Position numbers and translations under genes: made by a program. This document shows, piece after piece, positions 35,625 through 44,036 of a stretch of DNA of 58,688 bases; the stretch's first letter is position 1, and the number at the start of each line of letters is the position of its first letter. The stretch spans positions 1 through 58,688 of the forward strand of contig JAZLGU010000049.1 in the NCBI GenBank assembly GCA_045616485.1, in the 5' to 3' direction. This stretch comes from RGIG3528 sp045616485. Its GTDB lineage: Bacteria > Bacillota > Clostridia > Lachnospirales > Lachnospiraceae. Under the pieces are notes generated by a model. It worked only from the letters and a program-made list of their open reading frames with translations. It did no database searches and was not told where the DNA came from.

Positions 35625-37661
35625 CTATTTCTCAAAGAATGTCCAAGGATGCTTAATGTTAGAGTACATATACTTATCGATGGAAATAGCAGAAACAGGA
35701 TAGTTGTGAAGCTTTGAATTTACAAGTGTGTATGTAGGTACAGACTCAAGATATGCGATGGTCCAAAGGTTCTCTTCATGAACTGCCTGAATCTTCTTCT
35801 CAACTACATTTCTTTCATTCGCTGTAGGACATGCAAGCCACTCTTCATAAAGCTCAACCAGCTTAGCCATATCGCCTGTAGGCTGCTTACCCTTAATCAT
35901 TTCAGCCTGCTTATCAGCAGATGCCTTTGACCACTCATAGTAGTAGCCGTATGTACCATACCACTCAGCACCGCCTGCACCACTAATAGGTACCAGTGGA
36001 GCAGGTCTGTCGACCATCTTACCACCTACGGATGTATGAGGACCATAAACCGCTACCCAGTCATTAGAGTCGATCTTACCATCGAAAAGACCTATATCAT
36101 ATGCTGTAAATGTTGTCTTAAGGCCTACTGCATCAAAGTATGCCTGAAGGTAGCTGAAGTTTCTTGCACCTGCATCTGTCTGATCAAAGCTGAAGAAGTC
36201 GATCTGGAGATCTGTGCCATCTGCAAAATCATAGAAACCATCAGAGCCCATCTTAAGGCCGCACTGCTCAAGAAGCTGCTTGGAAAGGTCTTTATCGAAC
36301 TCTGTCCATTTTTTAGCCCAAGCCTCTTTATAGTCAGCATCTGTAGAAGCCGGAGAAGACTGTGAAGGCTTAAGGAAACCATCTGTAATGAGCTGAGAAA
36401 GTTCTTTACGATTTACAGCTACAGAAACAGCCTGACGGAATTCCTTCTTATTGAAAAGCTCTGCAAGCTTTGCATTATCAGATGTGTAGTTAAATGTAAT
36501 CTGCTGTGAGCCCCAGGATGTGGAAGCATCAACACCAAGTACAGGAGTGAAAGGATTGGTCTTGGACTCCTGGCAGTCCTTGGAAATCTGTGAGATAGAC
36601 TCCATGCCTACCTCCAGGTGATCGAGCTCACCGGACATGAACTCAAGCTTAGCCTGGTCATCAGCGTACTTAATCATATCTACCTTATCGTAGTAAGGAA
36701 GCTGCTGACCCTTAGCATCTACCTTCCAGTAGAACTCGTTACGAACCAGCTGACATGTCTGGCTTCTGTTGTTAAGACCTTCCTGAGTAGAAAGTGTCCA
36801 TGGGTTAAGAGTAGGAAGACCAGGTGTATTCCAGAAATAGTATACACAGTTCTTACCAAGATCCTTTACTGTAGAGTAGTTGATACCCTTTGCCTGAGCG
36901 TTCAGAAGGGCCTGCTCGTCAGAAATTGTGCTTGTAGGATCAACGCTTGAGCTTACCATATCCTCAAGGAAGTGCTTAGGAGCCCAGCAGAACTTGAAGT
37001 CGCCGTTCTCGATGAAGTCACCGGGATACTTAGAATTCTCAAATGTCCATGTAACTGTTAATTCATCAACTACCTTAAGGGTAGCAAAATCATTTGTCTT
37101 AGTATCATGAAGAGCTGTCCAGCTAGCCTTGCCATCCCAGTTGGTCTTATGGCACTTCTCATACCAGAATTCGATATCTGCAGAAGTGAAAGGCTCACCA
37201 TCGGACCACTTCATACCCTTACGAAGTACGAAAGTCCATACTGTAAAATCCTCGTTATAAGAGAAGCTCTTAATAACGTTAGGATAATATGTACCGTCTA
37301 CATTATAGTGTACAATTGTCTCCAGCATAGGTCTGGAAATATCCCATGAACCGCCGCCGTTACCCCAGTGAAGATTGCCACAGTATACACCGATCTCAAG
37401 TGCCTTACCATTAGCATCTTTAGCTTCTACGAATACATCCTCCTTAACAGGAAGTCTGTCTGCAACAGCAACTGTGCTCTTAATAGTAGGTGCCTGTGTG
37501 AACTTCATCTGCTCTACAGGAATAGGTGTGTTTTCCGGAGCAGGTGTGTTTTCGGCAGGCGTGCTTGGTGTAGGAGTAGTCTTATTACCACTTCCACCGC
37601 ATGCTGCCAAGGATACAACCATTGTTGCAGCCATTAACAGCGCCAAAAGTTTCTTTCTCAT
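35625..37661 (-). CDS. Solute-binding lipoprotein, family 5 (Opp/Dpp type)
   Basis: The surface receptor of the importer. The 678-aa product has a lipoprotein signal (MVVSLAACGG; lipid on C21), a short Thr/Pro linker (about 30-52) and a large family-5 fold (about 75-675), with GMKWSDGEPFTSADIEFWYE and FRQAVSVAVNRKEL as characteristic segments. At nearly 680 aa it is longer than most peptide-binding proteins, in the size range of those for oligosaccharides. The AGGAGG ribosome site is good. It is 12 bases downstream of the GH105 gene, which supports uptake of pectic oligosaccharides; peptide uptake cannot be excluded. Confidence 0.9.
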   Translation of the reverse strand: MRKKLLALLMAATMVVSLAACGGSGNKTTPTPSTPAENTPAPENTPIPVEQMKFTQAPTIKSTVAVADRLPVKEDVFVEAKDANGKALEIGVYCGNLHWGNGGGSWDISRPMLETIVHYNVDGTYYPNVIKSFSYNEDFTVWTFVLRKGMKWSDGEPFTSADIEFWYEKCHKTNWDGKASWTALHDTKTNDFATLKVVDELTVTWTFENSKYPGDFIENGDFKFCWAPKHFLEDMVSSSVDPTSTISDEQALLNAQAKGINYSTVKDLGKNCVYYFWNTPGLPTLNPWTLSTQEGLNNRSQTCQLVRNEFYWKVDAKGQQLPYYDKVDMIKYADDQAKLEFMSGELDHLEVGMESISQISKDCQESKTNPFTPVLGVDASTSWGSQQITFNYTSDNAKLAELFNKKEFRQAVSVAVNRKELSQLITDGFLKPSQSSPASTDADYKEAWAKKWTEFDKDLSKQLLEQCGLKMGSDGFYDFADGTDLQIDFFSFDQTDAGARNFSYLQAYFDAVGLKTTFTAYDIGLFDGKIDSNDWVAVYGPHTSVGGKMVDRPAPLVPISGAGGAEWYGTYGYYYEWSKASADKQAEMIKGKQPTGDMAKLVELYEEWLACPTANERNVVEKKIQAVHEENLWTIAYLESVPTYTLVNSKLHNYPVSAISIDKYMYSNIKHPWTFFEK

Positions 37662-37672
37662 AAATTTTCCTC

Positions 37673-38752
37673 CTATGAAACTCTTTGTGTTTCTAATAAA
37701 AATAAAATAGCCATTGCCTGTCCGTAAGGCATGGATTTTATTTCTATCTCCTTGTAAAACTGCTTTGACTCACGTCCCATGGCTGTACCGTAGGATACCT
37801 GATTAACAATACCCTTATCGTCGATATAACCAAGAACAGGCTTCAAAGCCCTGAGTGCCACTTCTTCGTACTCTTTTCCGACGAGTCCGTCATGAACACC
37901 CTTTAAAATACCATAGGCAAAACCACAGGTAGCGCTGGTCTCCACATAGGATGTGGGGTCATCCACCAAAGTGTGCCACATGCCTGTAGGATCCTGGAAT
38001 TCCTTAAGTGCCGCAGCCTGATTGGCAAAAGCCTGAGTAAGATATCTCTTGACCACCGGCTCACAGGGAACCATGGCAAGGAACTCAGGAATAGCCGCTG
38101 TAGCCCAGGAATTACCTCTGCCCCAGAGAGCTTCCACAAAATTGTGACGACCGTTAAAGGTCCATCCGTGGAACCAAAGTCCTGTCTTTTTGTCTGTAAG
38201 GTACTTTATATGTAAAAGGAATTGGTATTTTGCTTCATCTACCCACTCCGTTTTACCAAAGATAAGCCCGCATCTGGCCAGGAATAATACTGCCATAAAT
38301 AATGTATCGTCCCAAAGTTCCTGATCATTTAGCGTATCTGATGTAAGATGCTGAAAACCACCCTCTTTTGTTTTGGGAAGGCCATTCATCAGCCACTCTG
38401 CCCATTCGATGCAAAGATCCTTGTAGCGCTCTTCCTTAGTATACTCATATACATAGGTAAGCGTCAGCATGGGAGCCGTGGTATTAACATTCTTTGAAGG
38501 AAGACCTATCCCCAGCTGTCTTTCATAGTATTTGATTAGTATGTCAACTATCTGCTTGTCACCTGTGCGCTCAAACAGTTTCCACATGCCGAAAAGTCCA
38601 ACCCCCTGGGTCCATTCCCAGAATTTGTACTTATTCACATCGTCTCCTGCGAGATTCCTGGTAGCCATTCCCTTAAGGAAGGTATCATCTTCTTCGTAAA
38701 GAACTTTTTGGAAACTGGAGAGCAAGAGCTCAAGCGTGTCTTGAATTTCCAT
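37673..38752 (-). CDS. GH105-type unsaturated rhamnogalacturonyl hydrolase
   Basis: Hydrolyses the unsaturated galacturonyl end left by pectin lyases. The 359-aa alpha/alpha-barrel protein lacks a signal peptide, so it acts on imported oligosaccharides. Recognised segments are KYKFWEWTQGVGLFGMWKL, ELWDDTLFMAVLFLARCG with the catalytic aspartate, HGWTFNGRHNFVEALWGRGNSW and ETSATCGFAYGILKG, all as in YteR/YesR. Start ATG at 38752 is preceded by AGGTGGAG; an upstream TTG is in frame but has no ribosome site. First gene of the importer operon and divergent from the AraC regulator. Confidence 0.92.
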   Translation of the reverse strand: MEIQDTLELLLSSFQKVLYEEDDTFLKGMATRNLAGDDVNKYKFWEWTQGVGLFGMWKLFERTGDKQIVDILIKYYERQLGIGLPSKNVNTTAPMLTLTYVYEYTKEERYKDLCIEWAEWLMNGLPKTKEGGFQHLTSDTLNDQELWDDTLFMAVLFLARCGLIFGKTEWVDEAKYQFLLHIKYLTDKKTGLWFHGWTFNGRHNFVEALWGRGNSWATAAIPEFLAMVPCEPVVKRYLTQAFANQAAALKEFQDPTGMWHTLVDDPTSYVETSATCGFAYGILKGVHDGLVGKEYEEVALRALKPVLGYIDDKGIVNQVSYGTAMGRESKQFYKEIEIKSMPYGQAMAILFLLETQRVS

Positions 38753-38815
38753 CTCTAAACTCCACCTTGTCAAGTTTTAATTAACTTTTTGTGAAATCCT
38801 GTCGACTTTTATGAA

Positions 38816-38827
38816 TTTCTTAAGAAA
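38816..38827. promoter_or_regulatory. Palindrome at the GH105 transcription start
   Basis: TTTCTTAAGAAA, a perfect 12-bp palindrome immediately downstream of the -10 of the GH105 promoter. Position suits a repressor site or a 5' RNA end structure. Confidence 0.4.
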
Positions 38828-38856
38828 ATTTTATCATAGTTAAATTGTATGGACAA
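38828..38856 (-). promoter_or_regulatory. Sigma-A promoter of the GH105-transporter operon
   Basis: Minus strand TTGTCC (38856-38851), 17-bp spacer, TAAAAT (38833-38828) with TGA before it. Confidence 0.65.
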
Positions 38857-38887
38857 TGCACAATTTGCGTTTATTCCTGTAATAATA

Positions 38888-38916
38888 TTGCATTTTTTGC
38901 TTTTTAATGGTATTAT
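38888..38916 (+). promoter_or_regulatory. Sigma-A promoter of the AraC-type regulator
   Basis: TTGCAT (38888-38893), 17-bp spacer, TATTAT (38911-38916). The GH105 promoter reads away from it; the two -35 boxes are about 30 bases apart, so one bound regulator could affect both. Confidence 0.6.
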
Positions 38917-38921
38917 CTTCC

Positions 38922-38951
38922 AAAAGGCATGCCTGTACAGGATGCTTTTTT
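38922..38951 (+). terminator. Terminator-like hairpin at the 5' end of the regulator transcript
   Basis: AAAAGGCAT-G-CCT (38922-38934) pairs with AGGATGCTTTT (38939-38949) around GTAC, with one bulged G, and is followed by T residues. It starts at about +1 of the regulator mRNA. It could be an attenuator, the end of a very short RNA, or a 5' stability element. The 106 bases after it, up to 39057, hold only A/T-rich leader. Confidence 0.5.
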
Positions 38952-39057
38952 GTAAAAAATGCCCAATAAAACTTTACAAAACTTTACATTTTTTTCTTTA
39001 CAAATTTACCATTTTTCTAATAAAGCTATCAAAAACACAATTATTTCAGGGGAATTT

Positions 39058-39930
39058 ATGAAAATCAACGACTTATTATCTTACGACAAAGGCTTTATCT
39101 CGGAGACCGGTGACGACAGTGGTCCTCTCTATCTCTTTTTTGACTACGATGAACGTTCTTATTCAGTAAATATGGACTTTCAGCACTTTCATCGCTTTTA
39201 TGAAATCCATATACTGTTAGACAGAGAGGCTGAGCATCTGATAGAAGGTAACCTTTACGACCAGAAGCCTTTTGATATTGTATTTTTAAAGCCCTTACGA
39301 ATGCACAAGTCCATTTATCCTACAGGTCCCGCTGTAAAAAGACTGGTAATCGACTTTCGTCTTCCCAAGGAGACTGTGCCATATCTTCAAAAAGAACAGG
39401 ATGAGCTCCTCACCTTATTCGATATGGAGGTCCCCATCCTTCGTCTCAATCACATAGCTCTTAAGGAAGCCTGTGAGCACCTGGAAGAAATCCAGCAGCT
39501 TTACAGAAAGCAGCCTGCAGGCTATGTCACTTCAGTACGCAACCGGCTTTATGATTTTCTTTCCTGCCTCTACAATCACAGAAAAGAAAACACCTTTCAA
39601 AACGAGACTGACGACCACCTGGAGACCAAAATCTACGCCATCACCAGCTATATCCATTCCCACTTTAATGAAGAGCTGACCCTGGACTTTCTGGCAGGGA
39701 CCTTTTACATATCTCCCCATTACCTGTCCCATCAGTTTAAGCGGATTACAGGCTTCACCCTTACCAATTATATCCAGATGACCCGCATAAGAAATGCCGA
39801 GCAGCTGCTCTTATCCACCCACAGAAAAATCACGGATATCGCCCAGGACTGCGGCTTCAACTCTTTTTCCCAGTTCAATCGTACCTTCAATAAACTGGTG
39901 GGAAAAAGCCCTTCGGAATTTCGCCGCTGA
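39058..39930 (+). CDS. AraC-family transcriptional regulator of the pectin genes
   Basis: The 290-aa product has an N-terminal cupin-like sensing domain (FHRFYEIHILLDREAEHLIEGNLY, about 40-65) and a C-terminal double helix-turn-helix domain (TLDFLAGTFYISPHYLSHQF, about 205-224; ITDIAQDCGFNSFSQFNRTF, about 254-273). Start ATG at 39058 has AGGGGA upstream; the 33 in-frame codons before it lack a ribosome site. Placed between the divergent GH105-transporter operon and the pectate lyase gene, it most likely activates one or both in response to a pectin sugar. Effector is not known. Confidence 0.9.
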   Translation: MKINDLLSYDKGFISETGDDSGPLYLFFDYDERSYSVNMDFQHFHRFYEIHILLDREAEHLIEGNLYDQKPFDIVFLKPLRMHKSIYPTGPAVKRLVIDFRLPKETVPYLQKEQDELLTLFDMEVPILRLNHIALKEACEHLEEIQQLYRKQPAGYVTSVRNRLYDFLSCLYNHRKENTFQNETDDHLETKIYAITSYIHSHFNEELTLDFLAGTFYISPHYLSHQFKRITGFTLTNYIQMTRIRNAEQLLLSTHRKITDIAQDCGFNSFSQFNRTFNKLVGKSPSEFRR

Positions 39931-39956
39931 CAGTTATTACAATTTGGAAAAATTCC

Positions 39957-39985
39957 TTGATTATTTTCTCGTTCCACTGTAAAAT
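39957..39985 (+). promoter_or_regulatory. Sigma-A promoter of the pectate lyase gene
   Basis: TTGATT (39957-39962), 17-bp spacer, TAAAAT (39980-39985). Confidence 0.6.
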
Positions 39986-39995
39986 ATGTACAATA

Positions 39996-40015
39996 TTGAC
40001 GCCTTAGGGCGTTAA
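39996..40015 (+). other. Stem-loop at the 5' end of the pectate lyase transcript
   Basis: TTGACGCC (39996-40003) and GGCGTTAA (40008-40015), loop TTAG, one G-T pair. It begins near +5 of the lyase mRNA and is followed by TATTTT. It may also serve as a weak terminator for the regulator gene. Confidence 0.5.
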
Positions 40016-40080
40016 TATTTTGTGCAGAGTTGTAAGCACTTACAAATATACACGCTCTCACAGAGGATTATGAGGATCAT

Positions 40081-42717
40081 ATGAAAAAACATGCATTTAT
40101 GAAAAAGACAGCTCTTCTCCTGCTGATAGCCCTTATAATTGGCGCTTTTCCAGCCTTTTCGCAGAGCTTTACCCAGGTCTCTGCAGCTGACAGGGTAGAG
40201 CTTATCGCTCAGGATGGCGACCTTGAGACCGCCTGTGTCACATGGAAAGCGGTTACAAACGCCACTGAGTACCGAGTATATATCGCTGCTGAAGGCGGCA
40301 GCTACATAAGACTTGACGATCAGCTTATCAGATTCTATGGCACTTACTACAGAGCTGATGCCCTGGGGTTAAAGGCAGGCCGCTATACGCTTAAAGTAGA
40401 AGCCTATAGGGGATCTGAGCTTATCTCCCATGCTGTAAGCAGCACTGTTACCGTAGTCGCCAACGACCGCTCGGGCTATGCTTTTGTGAAGGGCACTTCT
40501 TCCGGTGCCTACAATGAAGACGGCACACTTAAGAGCAATGCTGTGGTTATATATATTACAGACTCCAATCAGGATACCGTAAAAGCCTCCATCGATATGT
40601 CAGGCAAGGGCACCTATACAGAGTGTACAGGCATCAGAGCTATCCTTCTTGCTCTTAAAAAAGGTAAAGAAAAAAGGCCTTTTGTCCTGAGGCTCATAGG
40701 CAATATCGGAGAAGAAGCAGGCCTTGATACAGATTCTTCTTTTAAAGGAGACTGGTGCATAGAAAATAACAATACCACTGCCGGCATTACAATAGAAGGC
40801 GTAGGCAATGACGCTGTCGCTAACGGCTGGGGTATCAGGGTAAAGAATGCTTCCAATGTGGAAATAAGAAATATAGGCTTTATGAACTGCAACAGCGATG
40901 AGGGAGATAATATCGGTCTCCAGCAGGGCAATGACCACATCTGGGTACACAACTGCGATATGTTCTACGGTGATGCAGGCAAAGACAGCGACCAGGTCAA
41001 GGGCGATGGTGCTCTGGACTGCAAGCTTTCTACATATGTTACCTTTTCCTACAATCATTTCTGGGACAATGGTAAATGTAATCTTTTAGGCTTAAAGGAA
41101 GGCTCTTCCGGCAATTATTTTATTACCTATCATCACAACTGGTATGACCACTCCGATTCCAGACACCCCAGAGTCCGCTTTTACTCTGCCCACGTATACA
41201 ATAACTATTATGACGGCAATGCCAAGTACGGTGTAGGTGCTACACAGGGTTCCTCCGTCTTTGTAGAAAACAATTATTTCAGAAACTGCCAGTATCCTAT
41301 TCTTACCTCCATGCAGGGCTCTGATGTTTTTGCAGGTGACTCTAAGCGTGATGTTACCAACAACGCCACTTTCTCCAAGGAGCCTGGCGGCAGCATAAAG
41401 GCTACAGGCAATTTCATGACAGGCACCTATACTTTTATCCCTTACGGTGCCGGCAAATATATACTTAAAGGCCAGGAAGTAAGCTATAATCTTTCCGGCA
41501 CAACATCTGCTGCTGACTTCGACGCTATAGTTTTGGACAGAGACGAAAAAGCAGACAGCAGTATTCATTCCTACTCAGGCTCTAATACCTACAATAATTT
41601 TGATACTGCACCGGACTTCTACTCTTATAATGTGGACCCTGCAGAAAATGTTCCTGCAATCGTTACAAAATGGTCAGGCCGTGCATACGGCGGTGATTTC
41701 AGATGGACCTTCAACAACTCCACAGATGACACCTCCTCTGCCGTGAATGCGGCTCTTAAGAGCGCTATCGTCAATTATAAGTCCAGCCTGGTATCTGTAG
41801 GCACCGGCTCTTCAGTCCCTGTTCCTACCAATGCTCCCTTAACCACTCCTACAGATGCTCCGGCATCAGGCGATGGACAAAACAACGACTCCACCATCTC
41901 TGCAGGCAGTACTGTCCTTAATTTTACCCTGGAGGATCAGTCAGGCTCACCATTTACCATTAACGGCAACTTTTCCAAGGACAAGGGCACAGTAAGCTAT
42001 GCAGGCCTTACTCTTACCCGCTGTTTAAAAATGGAAAGCTCTACTTCCATCAGCTTTAATACCTCCGCCAAGTCTTCTTTAGTGCTGGTATTTAATAATG
42101 ATTTTAACGGAAAAACAAAGATAGATGGCAATGCTGTTAACGCTACCGGCGGTATTCTTTCAGTGGATCTTGAGAAGGGCAGTCATACCATTACCAAGGG
42201 TGACACAGCCAATCTCTACTATATTACATTGAAACAAACAGAGACAGCTCCTGAGCCTACTGTTATTCCTACTGCAGTTCCGACTGAAGTTCCTACTACG
42301 GTTCCTACTACGGCTCCTACTATGGCTCCTACTGTAGTTCCTACTGCAGCTCCTACCGCCGCTCCCACAGAAGCTCCTGCAGAGGATCCGGGCACTACTG
42401 AAGCCCCCCGTCCTACCGACCTGCCTGTAAGCAATGCAGAGCCTACCAAGTCGCCTATTGTTATTCCGGGACTTGTTACTCCATCTCCTGTGCCGGAAGA
42501 AGCTGTGCCTACTGAGACTCCTGTGCCTACTATAGCTCCTCAGACGACCGGTACACCTGTCCAGACTCCTGACCCTGTACCTACCCCCACAACAGCTCCC
42601 TCGAAAACAGAAGAGAGGGCTGGCGGCAGAACACCTGTATATATTGCCATCACTATACTGCTGACTCTGGCTGCAGGTGGTGTAATAGTATATATGGTCG
42701 TTAGAAAAAAGAAGTAA
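40081..42717 (+). CDS. Cell-surface PL1 pectate lyase with C-terminal membrane anchor
   Basis: Cleaves polygalacturonate by beta-elimination outside the cell. The 878-aa protein has a signal peptide (1-36, end VSAA), a fibronectin-III-like domain (38-127), a PL1 parallel beta-helix (about 140-520) with WGIRVKNASNVEIRNIGFMN, DGALDCKLSTYVTFSYNHF and the catalytic arginine segment DSRHPRVRF (359-367), a small beta domain at about 610-715 (FTINGNFSKDKGTVSYAG, often found C-terminal to polysaccharide lyases), a Thr/Pro-rich spacer (about 718-845) and a final membrane helix followed by RKKK. This gives a tethered enzyme held away from the wall. It has its own promoter. Products suit the divergent importer and GH105. 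Confidence 0.93.
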   Translation: MKKHAFMKKTALLLLIALIIGAFPAFSQSFTQVSAADRVELIAQDGDLETACVTWKAVTNATEYRVYIAAEGGSYIRLDDQLIRFYGTYYRADALGLKAGRYTLKVEAYRGSELISHAVSSTVTVVANDRSGYAFVKGTSSGAYNEDGTLKSNAVVIYITDSNQDTVKASIDMSGKGTYTECTGIRAILLALKKGKEKRPFVLRLIGNIGEEAGLDTDSSFKGDWCIENNNTTAGITIEGVGNDAVANGWGIRVKNASNVEIRNIGFMNCNSDEGDNIGLQQGNDHIWVHNCDMFYGDAGKDSDQVKGDGALDCKLSTYVTFSYNHFWDNGKCNLLGLKEGSSGNYFITYHHNWYDHSDSRHPRVRFYSAHVYNNYYDGNAKYGVGATQGSSVFVENNYFRNCQYPILTSMQGSDVFAGDSKRDVTNNATFSKEPGGSIKATGNFMTGTYTFIPYGAGKYILKGQEVSYNLSGTTSAADFDAIVLDRDEKADSSIHSYSGSNTYNNFDTAPDFYSYNVDPAENVPAIVTKWSGRAYGGDFRWTFNNSTDDTSSAVNAALKSAIVNYKSSLVSVGTGSSVPVPTNAPLTTPTDAPASGDGQNNDSTISAGSTVLNFTLEDQSGSPFTINGNFSKDKGTVSYAGLTLTRCLKMESSTSISFNTSAKSSLVLVFNNDFNGKTKIDGNAVNATGGILSVDLEKGSHTITKGDTANLYYITLKQTETAPEPTVIPTAVPTEVPTTVPTTAPTMAPTVVPTAAPTAAPTEAPAEDPGTTEAPRPTDLPVSNAEPTKSPIVIPGLVTPSPVPEEAVPTETPVPTIAPQTTGTPVQTPDPVPTPTTAPSKTEERAGGRTPVYIAITILLTLAAGGVIVYMVVRKKK

Positions 42718-42724
42718 TTCATCA

Positions 42725-42753
42725 TTGACAGCGCACCACAATAGTAGTACTAT
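42725..42753 (+). promoter_or_regulatory. Strong sigma-A promoter of the first small peptide gene
   Basis: TTGACA (42725-42730), 17-bp spacer ending AATAGTAG, TACTAT (42748-42753). The same -35 core, spacing and -10 occur before the second peptide gene (44264-44292). Confidence 0.8.
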
Positions 42754-42799
42754 GGGCCTAACTTAAATTAACATAACTACAATACAAGGAGGCGTTATT

Positions 42800-42973
42800 A
42801 TGAAGACTTGGAACAAACCGGAAGTAGATGAACTGGACGTAAAGCTTACTATGACCCCAAAGTGGGACAATAAGAATCATAAAGGCTGGTGTGATTTGCA
42901 TAAAAATCCCGACACAGGCGTATGTACATGTGGCGCCTTAGGCGGCAGCCTTGTACTGGACAGTCAGTCATAA
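42800..42973 (+). CDS. RiPP-like small peptide with C-x2-H-x7-C-x-C motif (copy 1)
   Basis: A 57-aa gene with a strong AAGGAGG ribosome site. The N-terminal half MKTWNKPEVDELDVKLTM resembles leader peptides of ribosomally made, modified peptides (KPEVxEL...T pattern). After an eight-residue variable segment comes HKGWCDLHKNPDTGVCTCGA, then a GGSLVLDSQS tail. Cys31, His34, Cys42 and Cys44 could bind a metal or be modified. A second peptide at 44037-44204 is homologous in both halves with identical cysteine/histidine spacing. Its TAA stop overlaps the ATG of an AEC-family transporter (TAATG), so the two are translated together. No maturation enzyme is visible nearby. Role (bacteriocin, signal, metal carrier) is inference. 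Confidence 0.8.
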   Translation: MKTWNKPEVDELDVKLTMTPKWDNKNHKGWCDLHKNPDTGVCTCGALGGSLVLDSQS

Positions 42974-43926
42974 TGCTTAGAAATTTATATTTCAGCCTCA
43001 ACGCCACCATGCCTATTTTCTTCATGATGGTAATAGGCTACTTCTTAAAAAAAATCGGATGGCTGGAAGAAAAAGTGGTATCAGTCATAAACAAGCTGGT
43101 ATTTAAGCTTTTTCTTCCTGCCCTGTTAATAGCAGATCTGGTCAGTCAGGATTTCCATTCTATATGGGACGGTAAATTCGTTCTTTTCTGTTTTGTGGCT
43201 ACCATATTAAGTATAGGCATTTCCACAGGTCTTGCCTTTTTTAATCCCCATAAAGAAGACAGAGGCGAAATGATCCAGGGCTCTTACAGGAGTGCTGCTG
43301 CTACTCTGGGCATAGCCTATATGACCAATATCTATAACAACGCTGCCATGGTAAGCCTTATGATTATAGGCTCAGTCCCATTATACAATATAGCAGCCGT
43401 ACTGATCCTCTCCCTCACTTCTCCAGATAACAGCCAAGTAGACAGCCGAATTAAGGTACTGAAAAAAAGCCTGATTAACACTGCTAAAAATCCCATCATT
43501 CTGGGAATTGTCATTGGCCTTCTTTGGGCTCTGCTTCCTATCCCAAGACCTGTTATGATCATGAAGACCATTACCTATCTGGGTAATATGGCTTCTCCCC
43601 TGGCCCTTATAGGTCTGGGTGCTTCTTTTAAATTTACAGATGTTAAAGAAAAGCTTGGCCCTATAATTACTGTAGTAGTCAGCAAGCTTATGCTTTTCTG
43701 CGTTATCTTTCTTCCCATAGCTGTCATGCTGGGCTTCAGAGAAGAAAAGCTGGTGGCTGCCCTCATAATGCTGGGCTCTGCTACTACCAGCTCCAGCTTC
43801 ATTATGGCCCAAAACATGGGGCATTCGGGCAAGATTAGTAGCTGTGCAGTAATGCTTACTACGCTTTTAGCATCCTTTACCATGACCTTTTGGCTTTTTG
43901 TACTAAAGTCTTTAGGATATATCTAG
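42973..43926 (+). CDS. AEC-family (auxin efflux carrier type) transporter
   Basis: A 317-aa inner membrane protein with about ten helices: MLRNLYFSLNATMPIFFMMVI at the start, then paired five-helix bundles with FKLFLPALLIADLV and the mirrored SPLALIGLGASFKF. AEC proteins export or exchange small organic acids, such as malate or malonate, in bacteria; substrate is not predictable here. The start was moved to 42973 because it overlaps the peptide stop as TAATG and the earlier in-frame codons lie inside the peptide gene; no independent ribosome site is seen. Followed by a strong bidirectional terminator. It could export the peptide or a small molecule, but AEC carriers are not known peptide exporters. 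Confidence 0.85.
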   Translation: MLRNLYFSLNATMPIFFMMVIGYFLKKIGWLEEKVVSVINKLVFKLFLPALLIADLVSQDFHSIWDGKFVLFCFVATILSIGISTGLAFFNPHKEDRGEMIQGSYRSAAATLGIAYMTNIYNNAAMVSLMIIGSVPLYNIAAVLILSLTSPDNSQVDSRIKVLKKSLINTAKNPIILGIVIGLLWALLPIPRPVMIMKTITYLGNMASPLALIGLGASFKFTDVKEKLGPIITVVVSKLMLFCVIFLPIAVMLGFREEKLVAALIMLGSATTSSSFIMAQNMGHSGKISSCAVMLTTLLASFTMTFWLFVLKSLGYI

Positions 43927-43954
43927 TACAGCATTATTATTAATTAAATAATAC

Positions 43955-44000
43955 AAAAAAGCTCGTAACCAAGGACCACGCCTCGATTACGAGCTTTTTT
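43955..44000. terminator. Bidirectional terminator between transporter and second peptide gene
   Basis: Fourteen-bp perfect arms AAAAAAGCTCGTAA (43955-43968) and TTACGAGCTTTTTT (43987-44000), loop of 18. T runs on both strands serve both convergent genes. Confidence 0.92.
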
Positions 44001-44036
44001 ACTGACTGTTTTTACAGCCCCTAATTCATTTTCTTA

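Noticed and set aside
42160..42741. Minus-strand Arg/Ser-rich frame opposite the pectate lyase linker
   Set aside because: It is the complement of Thr/Pro repeat DNA, so its repeats are not evidence of a gene.
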